Positions 55,386 through 64,000 of a stretch of DNA of 64,000 nt are shown in pieces. Position 1 is the first letter of the stretch, and each line of letters begins with the position of its first letter. Location of the stretch: contig CAICTM010000059.1 in the NCBI GenBank assembly GCA_903772945.1, positions 1 through 64,000 on the forward strand, in the 5' to 3' direction. This DNA is from Seminavis robusta (lineage: Eukaryota > Bacillariophyta > Bacillariophyceae > Naviculales > Naviculaceae). The notes under the pieces are model-generated. The model was not told the DNA's origin. It did no database searches and saw nothing but the letters and a program-made list of their open reading frames with translations. The translations under genes were made by a program, and so were the position numbers.

Positions 55386-56816
55386 TTAGATGCCCCAGTA
55401 TGGTTCATCGTCACCGCCATGTGGTGGTGGTGGAGGACCTCCAAAGAATCCTTGGTCGAATGGACCTGGGCCTTGTGGCGGACGATTCATGGGTGGTTCG
55501 CCACGAAACATGTTTGGATCTTGTTGTTGTTGTTGGAACTGATTGTTCTGGTTCTGGTCAACAAAGTCTTCAGGTCCAAAGAGTTTGTCGTCGGCAAAGT
55601 TTGGGTGATTCTTGAGTTGGTTGTGAATGCGGAACATTTGGTCTCTGGCGGAACCATCCTTTGCCTTTGGCATGGGCAGGATGGGTTCGTGTCCCCTGGC
55701 AGTTTCACTTGTGGGATGGCGTTGCTGCTGCTGCTGCTGTGGAGTTCCAAAGATGGGAGGGCCGCTTTGTTCAAAACCTTGCTTGACCCACGAGTCATCA
55801 TCGCCTCCGCCGACAAAGTCGTCTTCAATGAATTCTTGTGGATAAGGGAAAGGAGCTGAAGACTGCTGCTGCTGTTGCTGATCGTTATAGAGCACGTCGT
55901 CGGCAAAGTTTGGGTGATTCTTGAGCTGGTTGTGAATACGGAACATTTGGTCTCTTGCAGATCGATTCCGTCCCTTGGGCATATTCTGGATTTGCTCATG
56001 AGCCGTCTGGTGTCCTTGTTGCTGCTGCTGTTGCTGTTGACGTTGATTTTGGGGTTGCTGTTGCTGTGGATTCTGACGTTGAAGTTGCTGCTGATTTTGA
56101 ACCATGTAGGGAGGAACATAGCCATTTCTGGCAAACCATTCCTCAGTGGCTGGCTGTCCAACGTTTCTCCAATGTTGATCATCCTGAGCCATGCGCTGCT
56201 CAATCCAATCGGCTTCCGCCTGATCTCTGGCTGACATTCCCATGCCCATTGCCATGCCTCCCATGGGTGGCTGAGCGTGGGGATGGCCATGAGGGGGTCC
56301 ATGAGGATGGCCATGAGGGGGTCCAGGGTAAGGATAAGGCTGAGGTCCATGTTGCATGGGGTATGGTTGCTGCTGCATGGGGTAAGGTTGCTGCTGCATA
56401 GGGTATGGCTGCTGCTGCATGGGTTGCATCGGAGGAGGACCCAAGAGACTGCTAAAGCCAGGTTCTCCAACTCCATTCATCTTGTGCTGCCCAGGTCCAT
56501 GTCCAGGTCCAGGTCCATGTCCAGGTCCTTGCTCATGGCTCTTCTGCACCTGCCACTGCATTTCCAACTGTTGGCGCAGCATTTCAAGGTTGGGATCGTG
56601 ATCTTCGCCATCGTCATCTTCGTTGTTCTTTTTGTTTTTCTTGTTTTTCTTCTTGGCAAACAAAGCAGAGCTCACACTCATGTGATCAACAACAGTACCA
56701 GCAGCACTGCTTGTAGTCTTCAAGGTCAATGGAAGAGGAGCAAACCCAGCAGCATTGCCAACCAAACTCAAACTCAAACTCAAACTCAACGCAAAAAGAG
56801 GGTATTGGAACATCAT
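55386..56816 (-). CDS. plastid-targeted Gln/Pro-rich repeat protein
   Basis: 476 aa, single exon; the first ATG in frame is at 56814-56816. The leader ends SLVGNAAGFAP, an almost ideal ASAFAP motif, followed by a Ser/Thr-rich transit-like stretch, so plastid import is likely. The rest is low complexity: a Lys/Asn/Asp block, GPGHGPGPGHGPG, tandem MQQQPYP units, HGHPHGPP units and long poly-Gln. Embedded are two identical 22-residue blocks starting SARDQMFRIHNQLKNHPNFA, at about 294 and 398, and a diverged third, SARDQAEADWIEQRMAQDDQ, at about 200. Charged, aromatic-containing sticker blocks spaced by about 100 disordered residues are the layout of scaffold proteins such as Rubisco linkers of pyrenoids. 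That role is only a hypothesis. I recognise no catalytic domain. Confidence 0.8.
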   Translation of the reverse strand: MMFQYPLFALSLSLSLSLVGNAAGFAPLPLTLKTTSSAAGTVVDHMSVSSALFAKKKNKKNKKNNEDDDGEDHDPNLEMLRQQLEMQWQVQKSHEQGPGHGPGPGHGPGQHKMNGVGEPGFSSLLGPPPMQPMQQQPYPMQQQPYPMQQQPYPMQHGPQPYPYPGPPHGHPHGPPHGHPHAQPPMGGMAMGMGMSARDQAEADWIEQRMAQDDQHWRNVGQPATEEWFARNGYVPPYMVQNQQQLQRQNPQQQQPQNQRQQQQQQQQGHQTAHEQIQNMPKGRNRSARDQMFRIHNQLKNHPNFADDVLYNDQQQQQQSSAPFPYPQEFIEDDFVGGGDDDSWVKQGFEQSGPPIFGTPQQQQQQRHPTSETARGHEPILPMPKAKDGSARDQMFRIHNQLKNHPNFADDKLFGPEDFVDQNQNNQFQQQQQDPNMFRGEPPMNRPPQGPGPFDQGFFGGPPPPPHGGDDEPYWGI

Positions 56817-59150
56817 GGTCAATCAGTATTTTTATTTATTCTTGCAAGTAATTCGTTGTGATTTGATTTGATTTGTTTCGTTGTGTTTTAGATTGATGAT
56901 TTCTTGGTTTTATGAGACTGAGGTTGTGTTTTGTGAGTTGTATTTATTTGCTAGCTCTAGCTATCGATTACCTACAATCGCATCAAGAATGAGCGAAGTC
57001 GAGCCCTTGTTCTGTGGAAGTGATGGCTCATCCGTGCTTCCTGCAAATTTTTGAATCCAAAACCAACCAAAGCCAATGGATCGGGTCGTTCTCATTGACT
57101 TTCTGATGTTCTTCTCGAACTTTCTTGACTTGTCACTCCATCTGCCGACAGCTGTGTCCGTTGAAGAACAACCCCTTAAATACTTAAGTACGCCCTTCGT
57201 GAGCGAACTGAAACTGAGGAACAAAAGTGCGCACCCTAGTACAAATCTGCCATGCAGGTCAACAAACCCAGCTGCTTGCCTTCAATCTCACGCTTCTCAT
57301 TGGACCACTGTCTTTCCGTCAACGGAAACTTCGAATGATGCTGCGGACCGTCACAGACGGACACTTGGCGAAATCGCTTGGATAGCTATGATAGCATATT
57401 GTGAGATGACGATGACAAACAACGACCAACGACAGACAACATAGTACAACGTACTTTACAGTACAGTACCTACACACTACTCTAGGTAGATAGATACCTG
57501 GGTACGTACTGAGTAGATCGCTCGCTGCTCTTGCTTCTGCATATTTGAAGCCATGCTATGCGTACTTTGCTGCTCTACTAAATGGCTCGGGTAGTGGTAC
57601 GACCGGTAGTACGATGTATCATAGATGAAGTGGCTGGCTATGCATCCCGTCCGGTGGCTAGTCTAGTACGGAAGGACCTCTCAAATCAGCGCTCCATCTG
57701 CTTGTGATTGCTGTCTCCCATTCAAGTTGGTGTTCCGAAAGGCTGTGGGATTGGATCTTGCGTCCTGGTACTGGGAGTCTAACATGTATCGTACGTAGCG
57801 GTGGTACCTCATTTGCAGCTACGGCACGGTACGAGCCAGCCACCTGCCACCAGGCACAGTAGTCTAGATGTGGCTTCGTCCGTGAAGCCAATTCGTTGAT
57901 GTGAAGATTGAGGCCATCTCAGGCAGCCAACATGAATCAAGAACGAGGCTTTCTAGTATGGCATAGAGTACGTATTTGGGAGGCTAGCAAGCAAATCGAG
58001 TTTAACTGGATGCAAGCAAAGGAACCATTAGTATCGTCTATTAATGCTGACTGGTACCGATAGCAACGAGAGCTCTACTACATGTACAGCACTAGTATGC
58101 ATAGTCTAGACCTACAGTACTAGTCTGGTTGGAGATGTCTCCTTGCAACTAACTACAGTACCAGCCAGGTACCTGCACAAGGGCTGCGCTTGGGATCCAA
58201 GCTAGCTAGCCAGCAAGGGTTTTACCTCCAACCTAATAAGCAAACTCCAATTTCTTTGGGTTTTAGGTAGCCGTGCTGGCTGCTGGCTCCAGGTGACATG
58301 TGACATGACGCTGCTGTATGACACTTGCGAACATGCCAGTCCATCTTGGTTACTAACTATTCTAGAGTAATGAGATTTAATAATCGATTCGTAATGACTC
58401 TTTGTCACAAGGCTTACCCATGATCAATAACCAATCATTGCCCTTCTAGCTAGTGCCAAATGGTTATTGATTGATTTATGGAAGGCTTGTACCACTGGCG
58501 AGAGAGTCTCGTGGAGTCACTTGAGTGTAGTCGTTGAATAGTACTGTTTGGCTGCCACTGTCTGAACAAGACGGCTCTGGAAAGATGCATCCAACAAGCA
58601 ACAAGCACCAGGCAACTGAAACGAGCGACACAATAACACCATCACAACAGTTCGACGAAAGACGACAGAGGAGTGGAGAAGTGGAGTGTTGCTCTGATCC
58701 AAGGAATTCATTGGGTTGTCATTCACTCAGTTGCTGAATAGCTTCATTGCTTCACTAGCTAGGCAAGGTCACTCTATCTTCCCATTCTACCAGATACTAG
58801 CTAGTAGCTAGTAGCTAGTCAAGTCAAGTCGTGTCAATTGAGGCGTGGGAGTTGAGTTGAGGTCTCATCTGCTGCATGCATACGGTACTACTATCTACGC
58901 TACCAGTAGTAGCTATACCCTCATTATTCTGAGCTTGAGCTATTAAGCTGTATACCCTTCCATTAAGCTGATACCCATCCATTAAGCTGTATACCCATCC
59001 ATTAAGCTGGAGATACCCACCCATTAAGCTGCATACCGGTACTGGATACCCCTCTGATACCCTCCAGATACCCATCCATTAAGCTGGATACCCCTTGATA
59101 CCCATCCACTCATTAAGCTGATCAGATCATTGACTTCAGTCAGTCAAGTC
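56817..59150. other. intergenic between divergent genes; minisatellite at right
   Basis: No supportable gene in 2.3 kb. Several gtaccggta, ctagctag and acatgta elements occur, and an attaagctg minisatellite lies at 58939-59120 directly before the next gene. Confidence 0.5.
58939..59120. repeat. ~22-bp attaagctg/atacccatcc minisatellite
   Basis: About seven units of attaagctg followed by gatacccatcc or tatacccatcc, with imperfect period of 20-24 bp and one longer unit around 59028-59068. It ends about 30 bp before the ATG at 59151, so it lies in the promoter or 5' UTR. Confidence 0.85.
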
Positions 59151-61046
59151 ATGACCCACCAAAAGCTGCTGGACCTCAAGGTGTCCTCCTGCACTCAGGA
59201 CTTGAAAAATTTGAGCAAGAGTGGCAATCACTTGAACAAGCATGACAATCAGCATGACAATATGGTGGAACAATCTCTGCATGTCAAAGACCTGTACAGA
59301 TTGGATGCCATTGACCAAGCCAAGAAAAAAGCCAAAAAAGAAAAGAGAGAAAAGAGAAAGAAAAAGGAAAAGAAAAAACTTCAATTGCAGTTGCGAAAGT
59401 TGAAAAAGGGAAAACACAAACAATCTCTACCTGAATCTCAAAATGACAATCAAAATGACAATGACAATGAGTCCATTGTCAGTTGGAACAGAAGCAATTC
59501 CAACCTCATCAGCACCAGTGCTAGTGTCAGTGCTAGTGCTTCAGGGGCAACCATGGTGGCTTCATCTTATGCCAAGAGTTCACTTTTACTCTTAGAACAA
59601 TCTGCACAAACTGATTATCCAGAGGACACTGAAGAGAATGACTATCTGTTACCACCCATTACCAACAAAAAGAAGAAGAAACCCATTCCCCCACCTCCAC
59701 CACCAACACAACAACAACCACCCAACACAAACAACAACACAAACAACAACAACTCAAAGTCAGATTTGACTGAAGAATCTCAATCCAAAATCATGGATGC
59801 TAGCAAAATGACTGGAAGCAGTCGAAGGCGGTACCATCTACAGCAAAGAGCTAGCCAGCTCAGGGATGAATCCATGAAGGACGCTTCTGATGTCACATCT
59901 GCCACAGCGGCTCTTTCCAGCAGTCGAAACATGGCATTGGAGGACGGATCTTCACAAAACAACCTACTACCGCGTTCCGCTGCCAATGTCAATGTCAATG
60001 CCAATGCCAACAATGACAAACGGAAAAGCAGACGACGTAGAGCCACCAGTGCCGACGAGGCCATGCTCTCCTACGAAACACACATGTCGGGGTCTGCTAC
60101 GGGGACCGGAAAGAGGACCAGTCGACGCAGTCGAAACAAGCCACAAGATGCACAAGATGCCTCGACAACAGGAGTTCGTAGAGCCAACTCTCATGATGGG
60201 ACCACAGCTGCACCCATTCGACCCCCTTCTTCCCGACGCAAGAACAAGGATCTGCCAGTGACCAACAACAACCCCAACAACAACAACAACACGCCCGCGC
60301 CGTTTCGTAGAACCAAGACACATGATGGGACAACCGCGCTCTCTGGACAGAACAAGCAAAAGGACGAATCCAACAACACAAAGACTGAGACTCCGGACAG
60401 CACCAGTCGAAGGAAAGACTTGCGACATGCCAAGGGCAACAGTCTCCCGAATCTCACCGATCACAGCGAAGACAACGACAACGACAACGACAACGACGAC
60501 AACAACCAAAAGCAGGAGGAAGAAACCAACAAGCAAAGCTCCTCTAACGAACGCACCAGTCGCCGCTTCCGAATTCGAAAAGCTACACAGGAAGACGTAT
60601 CGGCGGTAGAGAAGGGCTTTGTCAAGGATTTCAGAATTCGAAAGGCTACCCCACAAGATATCTCGGCCGTCGAGAAGAGCTTCTTCCAAGACGATACGGA
60701 TACCAAGCCCACCCCCGTGGTGGCGCCGTTCCGTCGTACCAACACTCATGATGGAACGGTGACACCTGTGACGAATCGAGAGCGGTCGCCGTGTCGTGCT
60801 CGCGCAGACCAAGAACACAACCGTAGTGTTGGAGATCTCAAGGACGGCAGACGCACTACTTTGAAAGGACGCGTCTTGCCACCCCCACCTCCGCCGCCAA
60901 TCTTTTCGCCGGGGTCGGAACAAGTCAAAGGAAAAGTCCTCGTTGTTGTCAAGAAGAAAACGAGTTCCTCCAAGGAGAACCATAAACGAACCAGCAAGAG
61001 CAACGACCCACCAAAACTCCTTCATTTGACCAACGATCTATTGTGA
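59151..61046 (+). CDS. disordered basic protein with HDGT and FRIRKAT repeats
   Basis: 631 aa, single exon; the first ATG is at 59151. Residues 60-95 are a very Lys-rich helical stretch (KKAKKEKREKRKKKEKKKLQ). The remainder is Ser/Asn/Arg-rich and probably disordered, with poly-Pro (PPPPPPT) and poly-Asn runs. Two repeat types are visible. The first is RR-x-x-S/T-HDGT (RRANSHDGTTA, RRTKTHDGTTA, RRTNTHDGTVT). The second is FRIRKAT-x-x-D-x-SAVEK-x-F, present twice near residues 475 and 500 (RFRIRKATQEDVSAVEKGF, DFRIRKATPQDISAVEKSF). The second resembles the first strand-helix of GNAT acetyltransferases, but no full domain follows. Proline-rich PPPPPPPIF near the end could bind SH3/WW/profilin. 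I do not recognise a family; a scaffold or cytoskeletal role is a guess. Confidence 0.72.
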   Translation: MTHQKLLDLKVSSCTQDLKNLSKSGNHLNKHDNQHDNMVEQSLHVKDLYRLDAIDQAKKKAKKEKREKRKKKEKKKLQLQLRKLKKGKHKQSLPESQNDNQNDNDNESIVSWNRSNSNLISTSASVSASASGATMVASSYAKSSLLLLEQSAQTDYPEDTEENDYLLPPITNKKKKKPIPPPPPPTQQQPPNTNNNTNNNNSKSDLTEESQSKIMDASKMTGSSRRRYHLQQRASQLRDESMKDASDVTSATAALSSSRNMALEDGSSQNNLLPRSAANVNVNANANNDKRKSRRRRATSADEAMLSYETHMSGSATGTGKRTSRRSRNKPQDAQDASTTGVRRANSHDGTTAAPIRPPSSRRKNKDLPVTNNNPNNNNNTPAPFRRTKTHDGTTALSGQNKQKDESNNTKTETPDSTSRRKDLRHAKGNSLPNLTDHSEDNDNDNDNDDNNQKQEEETNKQSSSNERTSRRFRIRKATQEDVSAVEKGFVKDFRIRKATPQDISAVEKSFFQDDTDTKPTPVVAPFRRTNTHDGTVTPVTNRERSPCRARADQEHNRSVGDLKDGRRTTLKGRVLPPPPPPPIFSPGSEQVKGKVLVVVKKKTSSSKENHKRTSKSNDPPKLLHLTNDLL

Positions 61047-61792
61047 TGAATCAGTGATAGTCCGTGGGATACTCCACGAAATGGGTTGTACTGGATTGGA
61101 TCCAGTCGTCCGAACAATCTGGTGCCGGAGCTTTACAATAAAAGGAGCCTCACGAAACAGAGAGATAATCCAAATTAGTTGGCTACTTTGCCAAAAAGCA
61201 AACCATCTGGTAGCACAGAATCAATCCCTGCGTTTTCAAGTGCTTAACAACAAGGTGGAACACATCTGACCCATTGACGCTTCTGGCGATCGCACGCGGT
61301 CTTGGATGTACGGAATGATCAATCGAATCTGACAAAACCTTGCTAAAATGGTCGTTTCATAATCTTGTCATCACTTTGCGGGCTCAGCGTGAAGCTACAT
61401 GTAGGATCCTCTCCGGTCATTCCCTTGTCAGTTGGATTGTTGTTTGCCTCCATCTGTCCCATCCGAGTGTTGCGCTAAAGCGTTTCCACGACTTCCTGCG
61501 TTCTCCATCGTACACTGCGAAGGTGTGGCATTCGTTTCGTTGTCGTGGCCCACGGTTTGCTTGCCTTCCGTAGTAGGCAACAACAGGCTGGAGAGAACAG
61601 AGTCGAAGTTGGTTTCTTGTTCCTTCTCCGTTGTCACTGAACTTCCAGGAATCATTCAATTTGGAGCAACAACATACTTGAATATGCACGTTATTAAATT
61701 AATTACTCTAGCTAGATAGTCCAGGCTTCCGACGCAGCAAAACTCAAAGGTCGGGAGCTAGGTAGCTAGCCATGATGAAGTACCCGTACTGA
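61047..61792. other. intergenic between convergent genes
   Basis: 745 bp without a supportable gene between two convergent genes. Confidence 0.5.
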
Positions 61793-64000
61793 TTACGACA
61801 GCAAAGCTATGCAGAACGGAATAGCCAACAGCGCCGTGGCTGCAGACCTCCAAAGAGAGGATGCCCCAGAATCTGGTGCTTCCGTGGGTGCTGCCGTGGC
61901 ATTATTGGTCCCCGTATTACCGGTAGCATTGTCCGTTGCTCCCAACTCGGGTCTACTCGCATCCGGTGTCGCCGGGATTTCCAGTGGACTAATCGCCACA
62001 AAGCTTTCGTCAACGACTGTCGACACACCTTGGACCACAAACGGAGATACAAACGAAGCGGCAGTGTTGTTTGTAGCATTCCCAACATTATTGTTCGCTT
62101 GTACTGCCGCCGCCTCTTGCAGCTTGTCTTGGAGGACACCAGTGCTGATTGCAGTTGTCGTGGCTTCTTCAAACCGTTCATAGACTGCTTGGGGATTGTC
62201 TTGTGGGTCCACGCTCAGCTTGTACTTGCCAAATACAGTAATGCAGGTTTGTTGTTGTTGCTGCGCAGTGCCGCCACCTTGCTTTGAAACTGTTGCCGAA
62301 GTGTCATCGCAAGGTGTGTCCATAAAGTTGTATATTTCAGCACTGTTGGGATCAAACTCTGGAGGCAACGTTTGTAGCTGTCGGTGAGGAATGCCATCAA
62401 CAGTTGGAAGATGGCCCAGTTGCCTACCACCAGAATCAGTATTGAGCGAATCCACCGCAGCCTGGACGCAGGCACGGTAGGCGTCAAGCAGTACCTGCAG
62501 TGCTACGTTGTCTCCGTCATTGAGCTGCGCCAGCAGGGCTGCAGCAGTAATTGTTTCCAACGTCGAGATCAAGAAGGACGAGTTGACAGCCACAGGGATG
62601 ATACCAACGGAAGGATTGTAGGCATCTCCATAGTCCGCAACACATTGTGGGGCAGAGCAACCTCCGGCAAGATTTGAGTTGTCGCCAATAGCAAAGTCAA
62701 TCATGCAGGCTGCCAAATCATACATTGGTGCCATGCACTTCGAGAGGCAACAAGCCTCTGACACTTTGAACAACTCGCAAAAGGTATCGGTAAAATTCGT
62801 GCAACCAAAGTTTGCAGGCGTCAAGTCTAGTGGGGCTGCACTGCTGGAAAATAGAGCATCAGGGTCGGTGTTAACAGCATACGGAAACCCTGCCAGATCC
62901 CGAGCGCAAGACCAGAAGAAGTTTGGGCAATCCTTCTTGACACAATCAATCGTTTTGCTCGTTTCATCGTTGCACTGTGCCTCCGCATCACGGCCAGTTA
63001 GATTTTTTCCAAAGAAATCAAACTCGAAAAGTGCAAGATCCTCAGCCGTTGGTGGCACAGCCCCAGCCAGTTGCAATCCAGGACCGACCAACCAGTCAAC
63101 GAGACAAGGCGGCCTACATTCTCTGATTTCCTTGTCTGGGATGGCATTGTCAACAACACACGATGCCAGTGTGTAAAGAGGGAGTATACAATCAGAGAAG
63201 CAGCAGCCCACGGGGAATCTTGACAATGGGTCGCAAATTCCTGTTTCGAGCTCTGTACAAGTTTGGGGAGAAGCCCCTCCCATCACAAAGGAGACGTTGG
63301 TGTTTGGAGCTGCGTTTGGATCTCTGCAGACTTCCAAGAAATTGGAGCACTGTTCCTTGATGCATCCGAGCGTCCAGAACCAATCATAATTGCATTCGGG
63401 AATATCAATATTCAGAGCTGGGGAAAGCTTGGTGCCAAAGATGTCCACGTCAAATCCTGTGATATTAATGGCTGAAGTCAAGGCTCCTACGAAGGCATCA
63501 CCTATATCGGCACCATCGTGGCCTCCCTCCGGTAATGCTGTTGCAGCTGTTACACAGTCCGGGAGTCCGCACGTGGAGAGGTCTTCTCCTGTGGTTTCTC
63601 GGATTATGCAGAGAGTCAAATCGTAGAGTTGGTACGTGGCCACATCCAAGCAACAGCCTGGATCTTGCTTCTGGAAATCCAATTCCCGACAGATTTGTTG
63701 GTTGAATGCGGGGCAAGCGGGCACTGCACCATTGTTGTCGCTATTCCCGGGACTCCCTTCGAGTGCTGAAGGGCAGACGTCTAAAAAGTTGGGGCACTGA
63801 GTGATAACAGTGGTGACAAGCACAAGCCATTCAACGGGGCAAGCATTTTCGGCGACCGACGCATCAATCTGCACTCCGGCAAACCAAACATCAAAGGTAT
63901 CCAACAATCCGCCCCCTTCATCCATGTCATTTGGCCCCCCACCTCCACCTCCACTGTCACTGGTGGAGGTGGCACAGGTTGGTGCTGCGCAATCAGAACG
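61793..64000 (-). CDS. Cys-rich modular surface protein, 5' end outside window
   Basis: The frame stays open to the window edge (735 aa visible, starting with DCAAPTCATSTSDSGGGG), so the N-terminus and any signal peptide lie beyond 64000. Three tandem modules of 150-190 aa are visible. Each has a C-x-x-x-x-C-x-N-F-x-x-x-C start (VITQCPNFLDVC, IKEQCSNFLEVC, VKKDCPNFFWSC). Then come C-x6-C, a CC-x-x-x-C/V-x-x-x-YxL-x-C core (GCCFSDCILPLYTLASC, ACCLSKCMAPMYDLAAC) and a final C-x2-3-P-x-C. The even spacing implies disulfides, hence an exported protein. About 290 Thr/Asn/Ala-rich residues follow. The end SGASSLWRSAATALLAIPFC IALLS is a small-residue site plus hydrophobic tail, like a GPI-anchor signal. 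Family unknown; cell-wall or surface role inferred. Confidence 0.78.
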   Translation of the reverse strand, partial: RSDCAAPTCATSTSDSGGGGGGPNDMDEGGGLLDTFDVWFAGVQIDASVAENACPVEWLVLVTTVITQCPNFLDVCPSALEGSPGNSDNNGAVPACPAFNQQICRELDFQKQDPGCCLDVATYQLYDLTLCIIRETTGEDLSTCGLPDCVTAATALPEGGHDGADIGDAFVGALTSAINITGFDVDIFGTKLSPALNIDIPECNYDWFWTLGCIKEQCSNFLEVCRDPNAAPNTNVSFVMGGASPQTCTELETGICDPLSRFPVGCCFSDCILPLYTLASCVVDNAIPDKEIRECRPPCLVDWLVGPGLQLAGAVPPTAEDLALFEFDFFGKNLTGRDAEAQCNDETSKTIDCVKKDCPNFFWSCARDLAGFPYAVNTDPDALFSSSAAPLDLTPANFGCTNFTDTFCELFKVSEACCLSKCMAPMYDLAACMIDFAIGDNSNLAGGCSAPQCVADYGDAYNPSVGIIPVAVNSSFLISTLETITAAALLAQLNDGDNVALQVLLDAYRACVQAAVDSLNTDSGGRQLGHLPTVDGIPHRQLQTLPPEFDPNSAEIYNFMDTPCDDTSATVSKQGGGTAQQQQQTCITVFGKYKLSVDPQDNPQAVYERFEEATTTAISTGVLQDKLQEAAAVQANNNVGNATNNTAASFVSPFVVQGVSTVVDESFVAISPLEIPATPDASRPELGATDNATGNTGTNNATAAPTEAPDSGASSLWRSAATALLAIPFCIALLS

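Noticed and set aside
55487-56476. 329-aa minus-strand ORF overlapping the plastid repeat protein
   Set aside because: It is the alternate frame of the same repetitive DNA; only the other frame has a signal peptide and plastid motif.
59967-61025. 352-aa minus-strand ORF opposite the disordered repeat protein
   Set aside because: Poly-Val and poly-Leu runs are the antisense of poly-Asn/Asp codons; a shadow frame.

Overview
This window looks like nuclear DNA of a photosynthetic stramenopile, most probably a pennate diatom; the gene families and intergenic style recall Seminavis-like genomes, but the species is an inference. Supporting signs are short GT-AG introns (about 70-150 bp), several genes whose N-terminus is a signal peptide ending in an ASAFAP-type motif (the bipartite plastid import signal of diatoms), a three-helix light-harvesting protein, PAS and membrane hybrid histidine kinases, and a membrane LRR protein with a Cys-rich end. 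No rRNA, tRNA, CRISPR or bacterial operon structure was found.

Layout: 0.5-1.4 kb two-DEP-domain protein; 1.8-2.1 kb palindrome-bearing tandem repeat; 5.3-6.4 kb plastid glycerol-3-phosphate acyltransferase; 8.5-9.7 kb plastid-targeted protein with a coiled coil and a beta-barrel-like region; 11.1-12.5 kb PRMT-like methyltransferase with a tandem plastid plus thylakoid (Tat-like) leader; 13.0-14.4 kb ankyrin/LRR-like protein; 14.7-15.8 kb two-exon protein with a duplicated Cys/His motif; 16.1-17.5 kb plastid RecA; 18.1-21.0 kb PAS hybrid histidine kinase with a degenerate receiver; 23.5-24.7 kb haloalkane-dehalogenase-like hydrolase; 25.1-26.0 kb Tyr/Asn-rich exported protein; 27.1-28.1 kb hexose-6-phosphate epimerase-like protein.

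From 28.5 to about 31.5 kb lies a decayed mobile-type ORF. Then come an L-2-hydroxyglutarate-dehydrogenase-like FAD enzyme (33.0-34.4 kb), a Spinster-like MFS transporter (36.5-38.5 kb), a tandem duplication (39.8-40.5 kb), a broken NAD-dependent epimerase (42.2-43.0 kb), a five-exon membrane hybrid histidine kinase (44.4-47.7 kb), a light-harvesting-type protein with six N-terminal DPxGLYP repeats (49.4-50.8 kb), an LRR membrane protein (51.4-53.8 kb), a plastid-targeted Gln/Pro-rich repeat protein (55.4-56.8 kb), a disordered repeat protein (59.2-61.0 kb) and a Cys-rich surface protein running off the right end (61.8-64.0 kb).

Genes stand alone with their own spacing, so there is no operon logic. 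The shared theme is the plastid: lipid synthesis, recombination, light harvesting, a putative lumenal methyltransferase and two unknown plastid proteins. The most unusual signals are (1) two almost identical adjacent introns around a 30-nt exon that encodes the phospho-acceptor His of a histidine kinase, (2) the DPxGLYP array on a light-harvesting protein, (3) a plastid-targeted low-complexity repeat protein with the architecture expected of a condensate scaffold, and (4) a hybrid kinase whose receiver Asp is replaced by Glu.
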